Assembly (NCBI GenBank): GCA_025993015.1
Contig: DAJPFV010000001.1
Span: 1,302,001-1,366,000 of the forward strand
Origin: Coriobacteriaceae bacterium
GTDB lineage: Bacteria; Actinomycetota; Coriobacteriia; Coriobacteriales; Coriobacteriaceae
Reading direction: 5' to 3'
DNA: 64,000 nt
Both the position numbers and the translations under genes were made by a program. The notes beneath the pieces were generated by a model, which saw only the letters and a list, made by a program, of their open reading frames with translations, was not told the origin of the DNA and searched no databases. Below are positions 11,967 through 19,304 of the stretch, in pieces; the stretch's first letter is position 1; each line of letters begins with the position of its first letter.

Positions 11967-12001
11967 ATGTCTAGGAAGTTCTTTTTAGAGGAGGAAATGT
12001 A

Positions 12002-13891
12002 ATGAACGGAGTTTTGCTCATGGTTGTGGCCGCGGCGGTGCTCGCCTGCGGCTATCTGGGCTACGGCCGCTGGCTGGCCAACAAGTGGGGCGTTGACAAA
12101 GAGGCCCTCACGCCGGCCAAGCGCATGAAGGACGGCAACAGCTTCTCGCCCGTCTCCGCCTTCACCGCGTTTTCGCACCAGTTCAGCTCGATCTGCGGTG
12201 CTGGTCCTGTCACGGGTACGATCGTCGCCATGGCCTTTGGCTGGCTGCCCGTCGTGCTCTGGGTCCTCGTCGGCGGCATCTTCTTTGGCGCCGTCCACGA
12301 CTTTGGCGCCCTGTACGCCTCGATGAAGAACAACGGCAAGTCGCTCGCTCAGCTCATCGAGAAGTACATCGGCAAGACCGGCCGTCGCCTGTTCCTGCTG
12401 TTCTGCTGGCTGTTCTGCATCATCGTCATCGCCGCCTTCACCGACATGGTCTGCAAGACGTTCATGTTCACCCCGGCCGTTGACGCTTCTGGTGCTGCTA
12501 CCGGTGCCATCGACTTCACCAAGTCCTATGCCGCCGGCTGCGCTGGTACCATCTCCATCCTGTTCACCTTCGTCGCTATCGCCTTTGGTTGGGCCCAGAA
12601 GAAGTTCAACCTCACCGGCGCTGCCGAGTTTGTCACTGGCGTGGTGCTCATGGTTCTCATGTTTGCCGTCGGCATGCAGTTCCCGGTCTACCTGGACAAG
12701 TTCCAGTGGTTCGCCGTTGTCATGGTCTACCTGGTCTTTGCTGGCGCCATGCCCATCCAGATGCTCAAGACCCCTCGCGACTACCTCACTTCCATCATGA
12801 TGATCGTCATGATCGCCTGCGCTGTCCTCGGTATCGTCGTCCTGGGTGTTAACGGCCAGGCCACCATCACCGCTCCGGCCTTTACCGGCTTCTCCAGCGC
12901 TTCTGGCATGATGTTCCCGGTCCTGTTTGTTTCCGTTGCCTGCGGTGCCCTCTCCGGCTTCCACAGCCTCGTTTCTTCTGGTACCTCCTCCAAGCAGGTC
13001 GAGAAGGAGCAGGACGCCGTCAAGGTCGGTTATGGCGCCATGATCGTCGAGTCCTTCGTCGGCATCCTTGCCATCATCGTCGCCGGCATCATGTTCTCCG
13101 ATATGAACACCGCCGGCACCGGTGCCCTCAACGCCGGCGTCGCTTCCACCCCGTTCCAGATCTTCGCCGCTGGCATCTCCCGCGGTATGCAGGCCTTCGG
13201 TGTTGACGGCACGCTCGCTACCGTCTTCATGACCATGAACGTCTCCGCTCTGGCCCTGACCTCGCTCGATGCCGTCGCCCGCATCGCCCGCACCTCGTTC
13301 TCCGAGTTCTTTGCCCAGACCAACGACGCCCTGGCCATCGAGTCCAAGGCCGGCTACATGAAGGTTCTCGGCAACCCCTGGTTCGCCACGGTCGTCACCC
13401 TGCTTCCCGGTCTCGCCCTCGCCTTTGGCGGCTATGCCAACATCTGGCCGCTCTTTGGTGCTTCCAACCAGCTGCTCGGCGGCATGACCATGATCACCCT
13501 CGCCGTGTTCTGCAAGTGCACCGGCCGCAAGGGCTGGATGCTCTACGTGCCCGTCGCCTTCCTGCTCTGCTGCACCTTCACCTCGCTGGTCCAGAGCGCC
13601 ATGGGCTGCATGACCGCTGTCCAGGCTTACGGCTTCTTCGGCACCATCCCGGCTACCGCCACCACGGCCGCCGTCTCCGTCGCCGCCACCAAGGGCTTGC
13701 AGCTCGTTTTCGCCGTCCTGCTGATGGTCCTGGGCCTCATCGTCGCCGTCAACTGCCTCAAGGAGTTCTTCGGCAAGGAGGCCGGCTCCATGCCCGACGA
13801 GGAGCCCGAGTGGTCCGAGATGGGCAAGGCCGAGTACGGTCGCGCCACTGCCGCTGAAGCTCCTGCCGACGCCGAGGCCGCCAAGGCCTAG
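12002..13891 (+). CDS. cstA: carbon starvation protein A (peptide/pyruvate-type membrane transporter)
   Basis: CstA-family polytopic membrane protein. E. coli members move peptides and pyruvate. The family signature SPVSAFTAFSHQFSSICGAG followed by PVTGTIVAMAFGWLPVVLWV and FFGAVHDF lies at about residues 50-105. SFHSLVSSGT-like sequence (SGFHSLVSSGTSSKQ) and IWPLFGASNQLLGGM are further conserved blocks. Many hydrophobic segments span the 629 residues, and the C-terminus is a short acidic/Ala-rich tail. A strong GAGGAGG site precedes ATG 12002. Control is probably by the leader peptide and terminator upstream. The substrate is inferred only from the family. Confidence 0.93.
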   Translation: MNGVLLMVVAAAVLACGYLGYGRWLANKWGVDKEALTPAKRMKDGNSFSPVSAFTAFSHQFSSICGAGPVTGTIVAMAFGWLPVVLWVLVGGIFFGAVHDFGALYASMKNNGKSLAQLIEKYIGKTGRRLFLLFCWLFCIIVIAAFTDMVCKTFMFTPAVDASGAATGAIDFTKSYAAGCAGTISILFTFVAIAFGWAQKKFNLTGAAEFVTGVVLMVLMFAVGMQFPVYLDKFQWFAVVMVYLVFAGAMPIQMLKTPRDYLTSIMMIVMIACAVLGIVVLGVNGQATITAPAFTGFSSASGMMFPVLFVSVACGALSGFHSLVSSGTSSKQVEKEQDAVKVGYGAMIVESFVGILAIIVAGIMFSDMNTAGTGALNAGVASTPFQIFAAGISRGMQAFGVDGTLATVFMTMNVSALALTSLDAVARIARTSFSEFFAQTNDALAIESKAGYMKVLGNPWFATVVTLLPGLALAFGGYANIWPLFGASNQLLGGMTMITLAVFCKCTGRKGWMLYVPVAFLLCCTFTSLVQSAMGCMTAVQAYGFFGTIPATATTAAVSVAATKGLQLVFAVLLMVLGLIVAVNCLKEFFGKEAGSMPDEEPEWSEMGKAEYGRATAAEAPADAEAAKA

Positions 13892-13930
13892 TCGGTCGGA
13901 CGGGTTGAATCTCCCATCTATTTGACTCGG

Positions 13931-13969
13931 AAAGACCGGGTCCGCAATCAAGCGGACCCGGTCTTTTTT
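13931..13969 (+). terminator. terminator after cstA
   Basis: A 15-bp perfect stem AAAGACCGGGTCCGC with GCGGACCCGGTCTTT (13952-13966) is followed by a T-run, 39 nt after the cstA stop. Confidence 0.93.
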
Positions 13970-14010
13970 CTTGTGAGAACAGGTGGTGCAAGGGCGTTCT
14001 CGCAGATGTT

Positions 14011-14040
14011 TTGCGTGGATAGGCTCGTGCGTTGTACCAT
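14011..14040 (+). promoter_or_regulatory. predicted promoter for the Toprim-domain gene
   Basis: TTGCGT (14011-14016) and TACCAT (14035-14040) are 18 nt apart. A start near 14047 leaves almost no leader before the ATG at 14051, which supports the GTG at 14075 as the translation start. Confidence 0.4.
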
Positions 14041-14074
14041 AAGGACGTATATGTGTGCATATGAAAGGGGCCCC

Positions 14075-16267
14075 GTGGCCAAGACGGTATATTCCGATAA
14101 TCAAAACAATGTCGATGCTCTGGCTGAGCGTCTGAGCAGCCAGACGTCGCTTTCTGCCGAGCGCGCCAAGCTGGTTGCCTACGACCTGCTCTGCCGCAAG
14201 GCGCTCAAGATTAAGTCGAGCGCGCTGGCGCAGATTTTCCGCTCCGTCGATAAGGAATGCGACACCAAGGCGATGCGCGATGAGCTTATCGCGGCAAATA
14301 TCGTGACCAAGATCGAGGGCAGCGGCATTAACGGGCGCCCGGCGTTCTATACCATCAATGTCGAGATCCGCGATGCCCAGGAGCAGCCTGCCGAGTCCGT
14401 CGAAGATTTTGTCGTCGAGGATTCCGCTGACGTGCCTGCTGTGGAAGAAGCTGCTCCGCGTGAGCATGTTGATACCGATGAGTTGCTCGATGAGAACGTC
14501 GTGCGTGCCTTTACGGCCAAGGCAGGACGCGGCGGTTTTGGCGGGGGTGGCAAGCGCGATGCGCAGCGCCGCGCCCAGCAGGAGCGCTTCCGTCGTGCCG
14601 TTGCTCAAAAGGGTGAGACGGATGCCGAGGCTGTTGAGAACGAGGTTGCTGCCGAGTCGCAGAGGCCCGCGAAGGAGCAAAAGCCCGTGGAGGCCCAGGA
14701 GCCCCAGCGTCGCCGTGGTGCCCACTTTAAGGCTGCGCAGCAGGATGTCGCGCATGAGGTTGAAGAGCTTTCCGAGGCTGCAGACGATGTTGAGGAGTCT
14801 GTCAAGAAGGCCCCGGGCTCATGTCGTCCCGGACGTGGTTTTGCGAGGCGCGCGTATCCCGTAAGGCGTCAGGAGAAGGGCGAGCCGGCTTCGACCACTC
14901 AGGACAAGAAGGCCGAACAAACCGAGAAAACCGTTGAGCCGGCGGCTCGCGAGCAGCAACCTTCCGAGTCGCAGCCTGCGGCTGACACTGAGGTCAAAGC
15001 TCAACAGACCGCTGATAAGCAGGCGGGGGAGAGCGCCTCAGGCAAGCCCCGCCGTCGTCGTCACCGCGGCGGTCGTGGCTCAAATGCCGAGGCCGCGGCC
15101 GAGAAGACAGCGACACAAAACGGAGATGAGAAGGCCGAGACTCCGGTGGATCAGGTCAAGCGCCAGCCGGCGAAGGAGAGCAAGTCCGATCGTCCGCAGA
15201 AGCAGGCGTCTATGCCGAAGCGCGAGCGCAATCCCCAAGGCGATTCTAAGCGCAAGTCTCAGAAGAAGCCGGAGTCTGCCGCAGTAGATACTGCTGCCCA
15301 GCAGCCCGAGTCGGCCGCCCACGGCGAGGTCTCGGCGCTTGCCCTTGCCCGCGTTTTAGGCAGGCAGCTGTTCAAGGTTGTCCCCACGCCTATGGCGCTC
15401 TCCAAGATCAAGGAGCAGCAGACACAGATCGTAAAGGTCGAGGGCAAGGACGGCAAAAAGGCTCCGCAGCGCACTCAGCACAACGAGATGTCCAACCGCA
15501 AGATTGCCGAGGAAATCGCAATCATCCAGGCTTGGATCGAGCAGAACCGAGGTGCCGATACGCCGGTTGCCTCGCGCCGTCAGCGTGCCTACCAGATCTT
15601 TAACGACGAGAAGGCTTTTGACGGCAAGCACGGTGAGCGCCTGATCAGGCGTATGACCGAAAAGGGCATCAGCATGCAGGCGATCAAGGTCGCCCCCAAT
15701 CGCCCCGTGCATTTTACGGGCTTCTTTACGCTGGGCGCCGACAAGCCGTTCATTATGGTCGAGAACCTGGACACCTACGACGAGATCGTCAAGCTGCTGC
15801 GTGGCCGCAAGCACGCCAAGCTCTTTGGCATCAAGGTGGGCGGCGTGATTTTTGGCGGCGGATGCAAGGCGAGCGTCTCGCATGCCTTGGACGATTATCT
15901 GGCCGAGATTGGCTATCGCTTTAACTACGTCTACTACGTAGGCGATATCGATCGCGAGGGCGCGCGCATCGTCGAGCAGGCTCGCAATGCCAATGTGGTT
16001 GAGATTCGCCTGCATGCCGGCATGTACCGCGCCATGCTCGCCGAGCATAAGCGTCGCGTGAAGGCCGGCGGCGAGTGCGAGCCCGCGGCTGCCAACCAGG
16101 GCGTGCCGCAGAACTTGGCGGCGACGATCAAGGATCTGCCCATGGTCACGCGCGTGCAGTTCCGCAATGTGCTGCGCGAGGGCGGGCGCATTCCGCAGGA
16201 GATTCTGATGACCGCCGACTATCGGGATGGCGACTCGGGAAGCTTCGACCGCATGCTGAACAACTAA
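14075..16267 (+). CDS. basic low-complexity protein with C-terminal JetD-like Toprim domain
   Basis: I do not know a named gene for this 730-aa protein. Residues 1-110 look like a compact helical domain, possibly winged-helix. About 110-430 is a long charged Glu/Lys/Arg/Gln-rich linker with RRRRHRGGRG. The C-terminal 300 residues are folded. There MVENLDTY (Glu near 563), VGGVIFGGG and YYVGDIDREGARIVEQ (Asp-x-Asp near 624-626) match the acidic residue layout of a Toprim fold. They most resemble DUF2220/JetD, the nuclease subunit of Wadjet. No jetABC genes are nearby. GTG 14075 follows AAGGGG at 4 nt. ATG 14051 is the alternative. Confidence 0.6.
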   Translation: MAKTVYSDNQNNVDALAERLSSQTSLSAERAKLVAYDLLCRKALKIKSSALAQIFRSVDKECDTKAMRDELIAANIVTKIEGSGINGRPAFYTINVEIRDAQEQPAESVEDFVVEDSADVPAVEEAAPREHVDTDELLDENVVRAFTAKAGRGGFGGGGKRDAQRRAQQERFRRAVAQKGETDAEAVENEVAAESQRPAKEQKPVEAQEPQRRRGAHFKAAQQDVAHEVEELSEAADDVEESVKKAPGSCRPGRGFARRAYPVRRQEKGEPASTTQDKKAEQTEKTVEPAAREQQPSESQPAADTEVKAQQTADKQAGESASGKPRRRRHRGGRGSNAEAAAEKTATQNGDEKAETPVDQVKRQPAKESKSDRPQKQASMPKRERNPQGDSKRKSQKKPESAAVDTAAQQPESAAHGEVSALALARVLGRQLFKVVPTPMALSKIKEQQTQIVKVEGKDGKKAPQRTQHNEMSNRKIAEEIAIIQAWIEQNRGADTPVASRRQRAYQIFNDEKAFDGKHGERLIRRMTEKGISMQAIKVAPNRPVHFTGFFTLGADKPFIMVENLDTYDEIVKLLRGRKHAKLFGIKVGGVIFGGGCKASVSHALDDYLAEIGYRFNYVYYVGDIDREGARIVEQARNANVVEIRLHAGMYRAMLAEHKRRVKAGGECEPAAANQGVPQNLAATIKDLPMVTRVQFRNVLREGGRIPQEILMTADYRDGDSGSFDRMLNN

Positions 16268-16275
16268 ATTCCGCC

Positions 16276-16412
16276 GGCCCCGGGAGAGCGGGGACACCGG
16301 CTTAGGTTTCCTGCTCTACAGTCCTGCTCACGACGGAGGCCACATTAAGTGGCCTCCTGTTCGTGCGGAACTCGCGATAAACCTAAGCCGGTGTCCCCGC
16401 TCTCCCGGGGCC
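16276..16412 (+). repeat. hairpin repeat family A, copy 3
   Basis: Perfect 34-bp arms (16276-16309, 16379-16412) around a 69-nt core (16310-16378) nearly identical to copy 1. The arms are unrelated to the other copies. It starts 8 nt after the preceding stop codon. Confidence 0.92.
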
Positions 16413-16515
16413 TGTCGTGGCTTGGCCGTTGCATGCGGCTCGCTTTTCGGAACGGGGCTGACGGACACGTTCCGAAATCTACCACCGTCGCTGTGCAGGG
16501 TGTCTATAAAGAGCC

Positions 16516-16745
16516 GTGGCCAAAAAACATCAAATATGAGTACTGATACTCTTTTAGTAGCAGTAATTTTGACCACATTTAAGGTGATTTGACGTGTCGA
16601 TCGAGCAGATAAGCTGCCGTATCTCCTCAAGTGTTCATTAAAGGAAGACCTTGATGCGAATAAATCTCATTAAGATCTTCTTTTATTAACGAAAATAATG
16701 TAGCTACAACGGTAACAGTACTCATATTTGCCGTTTTTTGGCCAC
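16516..16745. repeat. 230-bp MITE-like inverted-repeat element
   Basis: The ends GTGGCCAAAAAAC (from 16516) and its complement (ending 16745) begin imperfect terminal inverted repeats of about 35 bp, both including CAAATATGAGTACTG. The interior is much more AT-rich than its surroundings and holds a second hairpin: TAAAGGAAGACCTTGATG pairs imperfectly with CATTAAGATCTTCTTTTA (near 16638-16687). There is no coding frame, and I see no clear target duplication. It may be a non-autonomous mobile element or a structured RNA. Confidence 0.55.
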
Positions 16746-16780
16746 AGTCCTTCGGAGGGTCCTCGAAAATAGTCCCGAGC

Positions 16781-16835
16781 CGGCACTTGGGGACGTTCCT
16801 ATAATGTCGGCACTTAGGAGCGTCCCCAAGTGCCG
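16781..16835. repeat. 19-bp-stem hairpin
   Basis: CGGCACTTGGGGACG (16781 on) pairs with CGTCCCCAAGTGCCG (ending 16835), 18 of 19 bp including the adjoining bases. The 17-nt loop contains TATAATGTCGGCACTT, which repeats part of the arm. No function recognised. Confidence 0.7.
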
Positions 16836-17008
16836 ACACCGCGTCTGCCTGCGGCGGCCGCGCCCCGCTGCGTCGCTTCGCTCCTTGCGTGCTGCGCTGG
16901 AAAACGCTTCGCGTTTCCTCAGCTCCGCACCCTTGCGGGTTCGAATTCCTCCGCTTGCCCACAAGAAAGCGCCCTGGGCCGTTATGGGCTTAGGGCGCTC
17001 AGTTTTAA
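16836..17008. other. gene-free stretch with tRNA-like T-arm fragment
   Basis: No gene is visible. GGGTTCGAATTCCTCC near 16937 resembles a tRNA T-arm and 3' end, but I find no matching acceptor, D-arm or anticodon arm on either strand, so at best it is a tRNA-derived remnant. Small palindromes such as GGAAAACGC/GCGTTTCC (near 16900) occur in it. Confidence 0.35.
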
Positions 17009-17083
17009 TGGCTGGGACGGAGGGATTCGAACCCCCAACAGCCGGCACCAAAAACCGGAGTTCTACCGTTGAACTACGTCCCA
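17009..17083 (-). tRNA. tRNA-Gln (anticodon TTG)
   Basis: On the minus strand the acceptor TGGGACG pairs with CGTCCCA. The D-arm is GTTC...GAAC, the anticodon loop TTTTGGT gives TTG (Gln, CAA codons), and the T-arm is GGGGG TTCGAAT CCCTC. The discriminator is G as expected for tRNA-Gln, and CCA is encoded at 17011-17009. Confidence 0.96.
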
Positions 17084-17121
17084 ATGTGTGGTGTTGCCCA
17101 AAAGCAACTCGTTTAGTTTAC

Positions 17122-18027
17122 CTAATCTGCGAGGGCATCGCAAACGCCATCGAGCAGGCGCACAGCGAGTGTCTGCGCGTCGCTGGCCGTGAAGGTGCCG
17201 TTGTAGCGCGTCATGCCCGTGAGCTCAATGCGAATGCGAGCCGGCTTCTGCTGCGCGGCGACATTGGCAGTGCGGATGCGCTGGGCCAGGTTGTGGCACT
17301 CGGCGAGGGCAATCGTGGCGCGCGGTGCGGCGTCGGCGGGCAGCTCATCGCTTGCGATCTCGAGCACCAGGTCAACGTTGGTTGGGACCTCGGAGTCGCA
17401 GAGCATCATGCCGCTGTTGTCGGTCGTTGCCGTGGCGATATTCCACATGCGCGACGCAACGCTGCGTGCGATGGGGTCCTCGCCGATAACGGCAATCTGG
17501 AAGCGCTCGAGCACGTTGGCGGCGCGAGCAAAACCGATACGGGACTCGGCTTCGGTGACCGAGGGCTTGCCCTCCCACACATGGTGCAGGCGGTTGATGT
17601 AGGCGTAGGTGTCCTGGAAGGCCATGCCGTCGGCAAACAGGCCGACATTTTCCTGGAACTGCTGCAGGGCGGCCTCGGTATGCGGACCAAAGTAGCCGTC
17701 GTCTTCGCCACAGGCAAAGCCCAAAACGTTGAGAGCGCGCTGCAGGGCCTGCACATCGGCGCCATGGAAATTGGGCATGCGCAGATAGAGAGTGCGGTCG
17801 CCCAGCTTATACGAAGCGTCTACAAGGGCGCTCCAGCAGGGGATATCGACGGCATGACCGGCAGCAAGGCCGCTGTCGAGCCTGAAGGTGCTGACGGCCT
17901 GCTCAGTGGTGGCTCCAAAGTACTTGTCGGTGACTTCGGCGGCATCAATCGTGTAGCCGAGCTGCAGGAGACGAGACTGCACGTCCTCGACGGCTGCTCC
18001 TTGCATGCCCGTTGTAATAGGTTCCAT
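17122..18027 (-). CDS. peptidoglycan-binding-domain protein, possible inactive amidase relative
   Basis: Two tandem PG_binding_1-type repeats make up the N-terminal half. The first (about residues 7-65) includes VEDVQSRLLQLGY and YFGATTEQAVSTFR. The second (about 85-140) includes VQALQRALNVLGF and YFGPHTEAALQQFQ. No signal peptide is visible, so it looks cytoplasmic. The last 130 residues are weakly conserved and lack the His/Glu zinc ligands of amidase_3. Two PG-binding repeats followed by an amidase-like domain is also the layout of mycobacterial CwlM, a regulatory inactive amidase, so such a role is a guess. AAAGGGG precedes the ATG at 18027. It lies downstream of the prenyl synthase. Confidence 0.65.
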   Translation of the reverse strand: MEPITTGMQGAAVEDVQSRLLQLGYTIDAAEVTDKYFGATTEQAVSTFRLDSGLAAGHAVDIPCWSALVDASYKLGDRTLYLRMPNFHGADVQALQRALNVLGFACGEDDGYFGPHTEAALQQFQENVGLFADGMAFQDTYAYINRLHHVWEGKPSVTEAESRIGFARAANVLERFQIAVIGEDPIARSVASRMWNIATATTDNSGMMLCDSEVPTNVDLVLEIASDELPADAAPRATIALAECHNLAQRIRTANVAAQQKPARIRIELTGMTRYNGTFTASDAQTLAVRLLDGVCDALAD

Positions 18028-18165
18028 GAACGAACCCCTTTCGGCGTACCATTCGTACTATTTGAGCGTCTGTCGGATAGACAACGCAAAGGGATGCATA
18101 AACATGCACTCAACAGTGTAGCAAGTTGTGCCTAAATACGCTGCTGACAGGTTTTATAACCCCCG

Positions 18166-19191
18166 TTAGTTAAGACGCTCCACAAAGAAATCTGCCATGG
18201 AGAGGAACAGCTCGCGTGCGTGCGGATCAAGCTCAACGTTCTCGATGGCCGCTTTGGCCTTAGCGGTCAGGTCGAGCGCGTAAGTGTGGGCGTAATCGAT
18301 GGAGTCGGTCTCCTGGAAGATCTCCACGGCGCGTGCGAGCTGCGCGGGATCATCGGTGCCCGAGGAAAGAATCGCCTCGACCTCGTCGTGGTGGCGCTCA
18401 TCAGAGAGGGCGTGTACGGCGACAAGCGTGCGCTTGCCCTCGGTGATGTCGGTGCGGAAGTCCTTGTTGGCGGCTTCCTTAGTGCCGACAAGGTTGAGCA
18501 GGTCGTCCTGAATCTGAAAGGCAAGGCCTGTGTGCAGGCCAAAGGCGCGCAGCGCTTCGATTTGCTCATCGCTGCCGCCGCCGATAATGGCTCCGGCGGC
18601 AAGCGGCGTGGCTCCGCTGTAAAACGCGGTCTTGTGCGTCGCCATGTCCAGGTAGTCATCAACCGAGATATCAAAGCGCCCGTCACGGACCCAACCCAGG
18701 TCGAGCGCTTGACCCTCGATGGTGCGGACGATCATCTCGGTAAGCTCGTGGAGCACGCGCAGCTTCACGTCGGACTCCAGCGTGGGGTCGTCGAGAACCG
18801 TCTTGGTGACCATAGTGAGCGCCAGGTCGCCGCAATTGATGGCAAGGCCCGTGCCCTCGGTAAGGTGCATGCAGGGCTTGCCTCGACGAAGCTGTCCGTT
18901 GTCGGCGATGTCGTCGTGGATCAGCGCGCCCGACTGGAAATGCTCGATGGCTGCCGCGGCGCTGCGGGCGCTCTCAAAGCTACCGCCCACTGCGGTTGCG
19001 GCGAGCATACAGATAAGCGGGCGGTGGCGCTTGCCGGCGTTGGCCGTAAAAGCCGAGAGCGGCGCATACAGGTAGCGCTCGATATCGGCAGAGGTCGCCT
19101 GTCCGTCAAAGAACGTGGCCAGATAGTCGTTAATCTGGTCAAAGTGCTGGGCTAAAAAGCTGGTAAACGGACTGGACACGGGTTCTCGCAT
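18166..19191 (-). CDS. polyprenyl (trans-isoprenyl) diphosphate synthase
   Basis: Condenses isopentenyl diphosphate with allylic diphosphates to make linear prenyl chains for quinones or lipid carriers. GKRHRPLICML, the first aspartate-rich motif HDDIADNGQLRRGKP (DDxxD) and the HKTAFYSGATPLAAGAI segment are clear. The second motif reads FQIQDDLLNL, so its last Asp is replaced by Asn. ATG 19191 (MREPVSS) is preferred because AGAAAGA precedes it. A frame-open ATG at 19230 has no binding site. Length is 341 aa. Chain length cannot be told from sequence alone. Confidence 0.9.
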   Translation of the reverse strand: MREPVSSPFTSFLAQHFDQINDYLATFFDGQATSADIERYLYAPLSAFTANAGKRHRPLICMLAATAVGGSFESARSAAAAIEHFQSGALIHDDIADNGQLRRGKPCMHLTEGTGLAINCGDLALTMVTKTVLDDPTLESDVKLRVLHELTEMIVRTIEGQALDLGWVRDGRFDISVDDYLDMATHKTAFYSGATPLAAGAIIGGGSDEQIEALRAFGLHTGLAFQIQDDLLNLVGTKEAANKDFRTDITEGKRTLVAVHALSDERHHDEVEAILSSGTDDPAQLARAVEIFQETDSIDYAHTYALDLTAKAKAAIENVELDPHARELFLSMADFFVERLN

Positions 19192-19304
19192 TCTTTCTGA
19201 GGTTGCGTTGATGCAATATGCAGACAACATATTGCCACATTAGGGCGTTTGGCGCGGCAGTTTTGGCGATTTGGGACAACGGGCGTGCGTTTGATGGAGC
19301 GCGC

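Noticed and set aside
11843..14755. 970-codon open frame on the minus strand across cstA
   Set aside because: It is a shadow of cstA and the following gene. The translation is Gly/Asp/His-rich without recognisable domains and starts without a ribosome binding site.
14075..16267. RNase E/G-type protein suggested by the Arg-rich RRRRHRGGRG linker
   Set aside because: No S1 or RNase E catalytic domain is present. The folded C-terminus shows Toprim-like motifs instead.
16900..16975. Second tRNA gene upstream of tRNA-Gln
   Set aside because: Only a T-arm-like stretch is present. No acceptor, D or anticodon arm can be folded on either strand.
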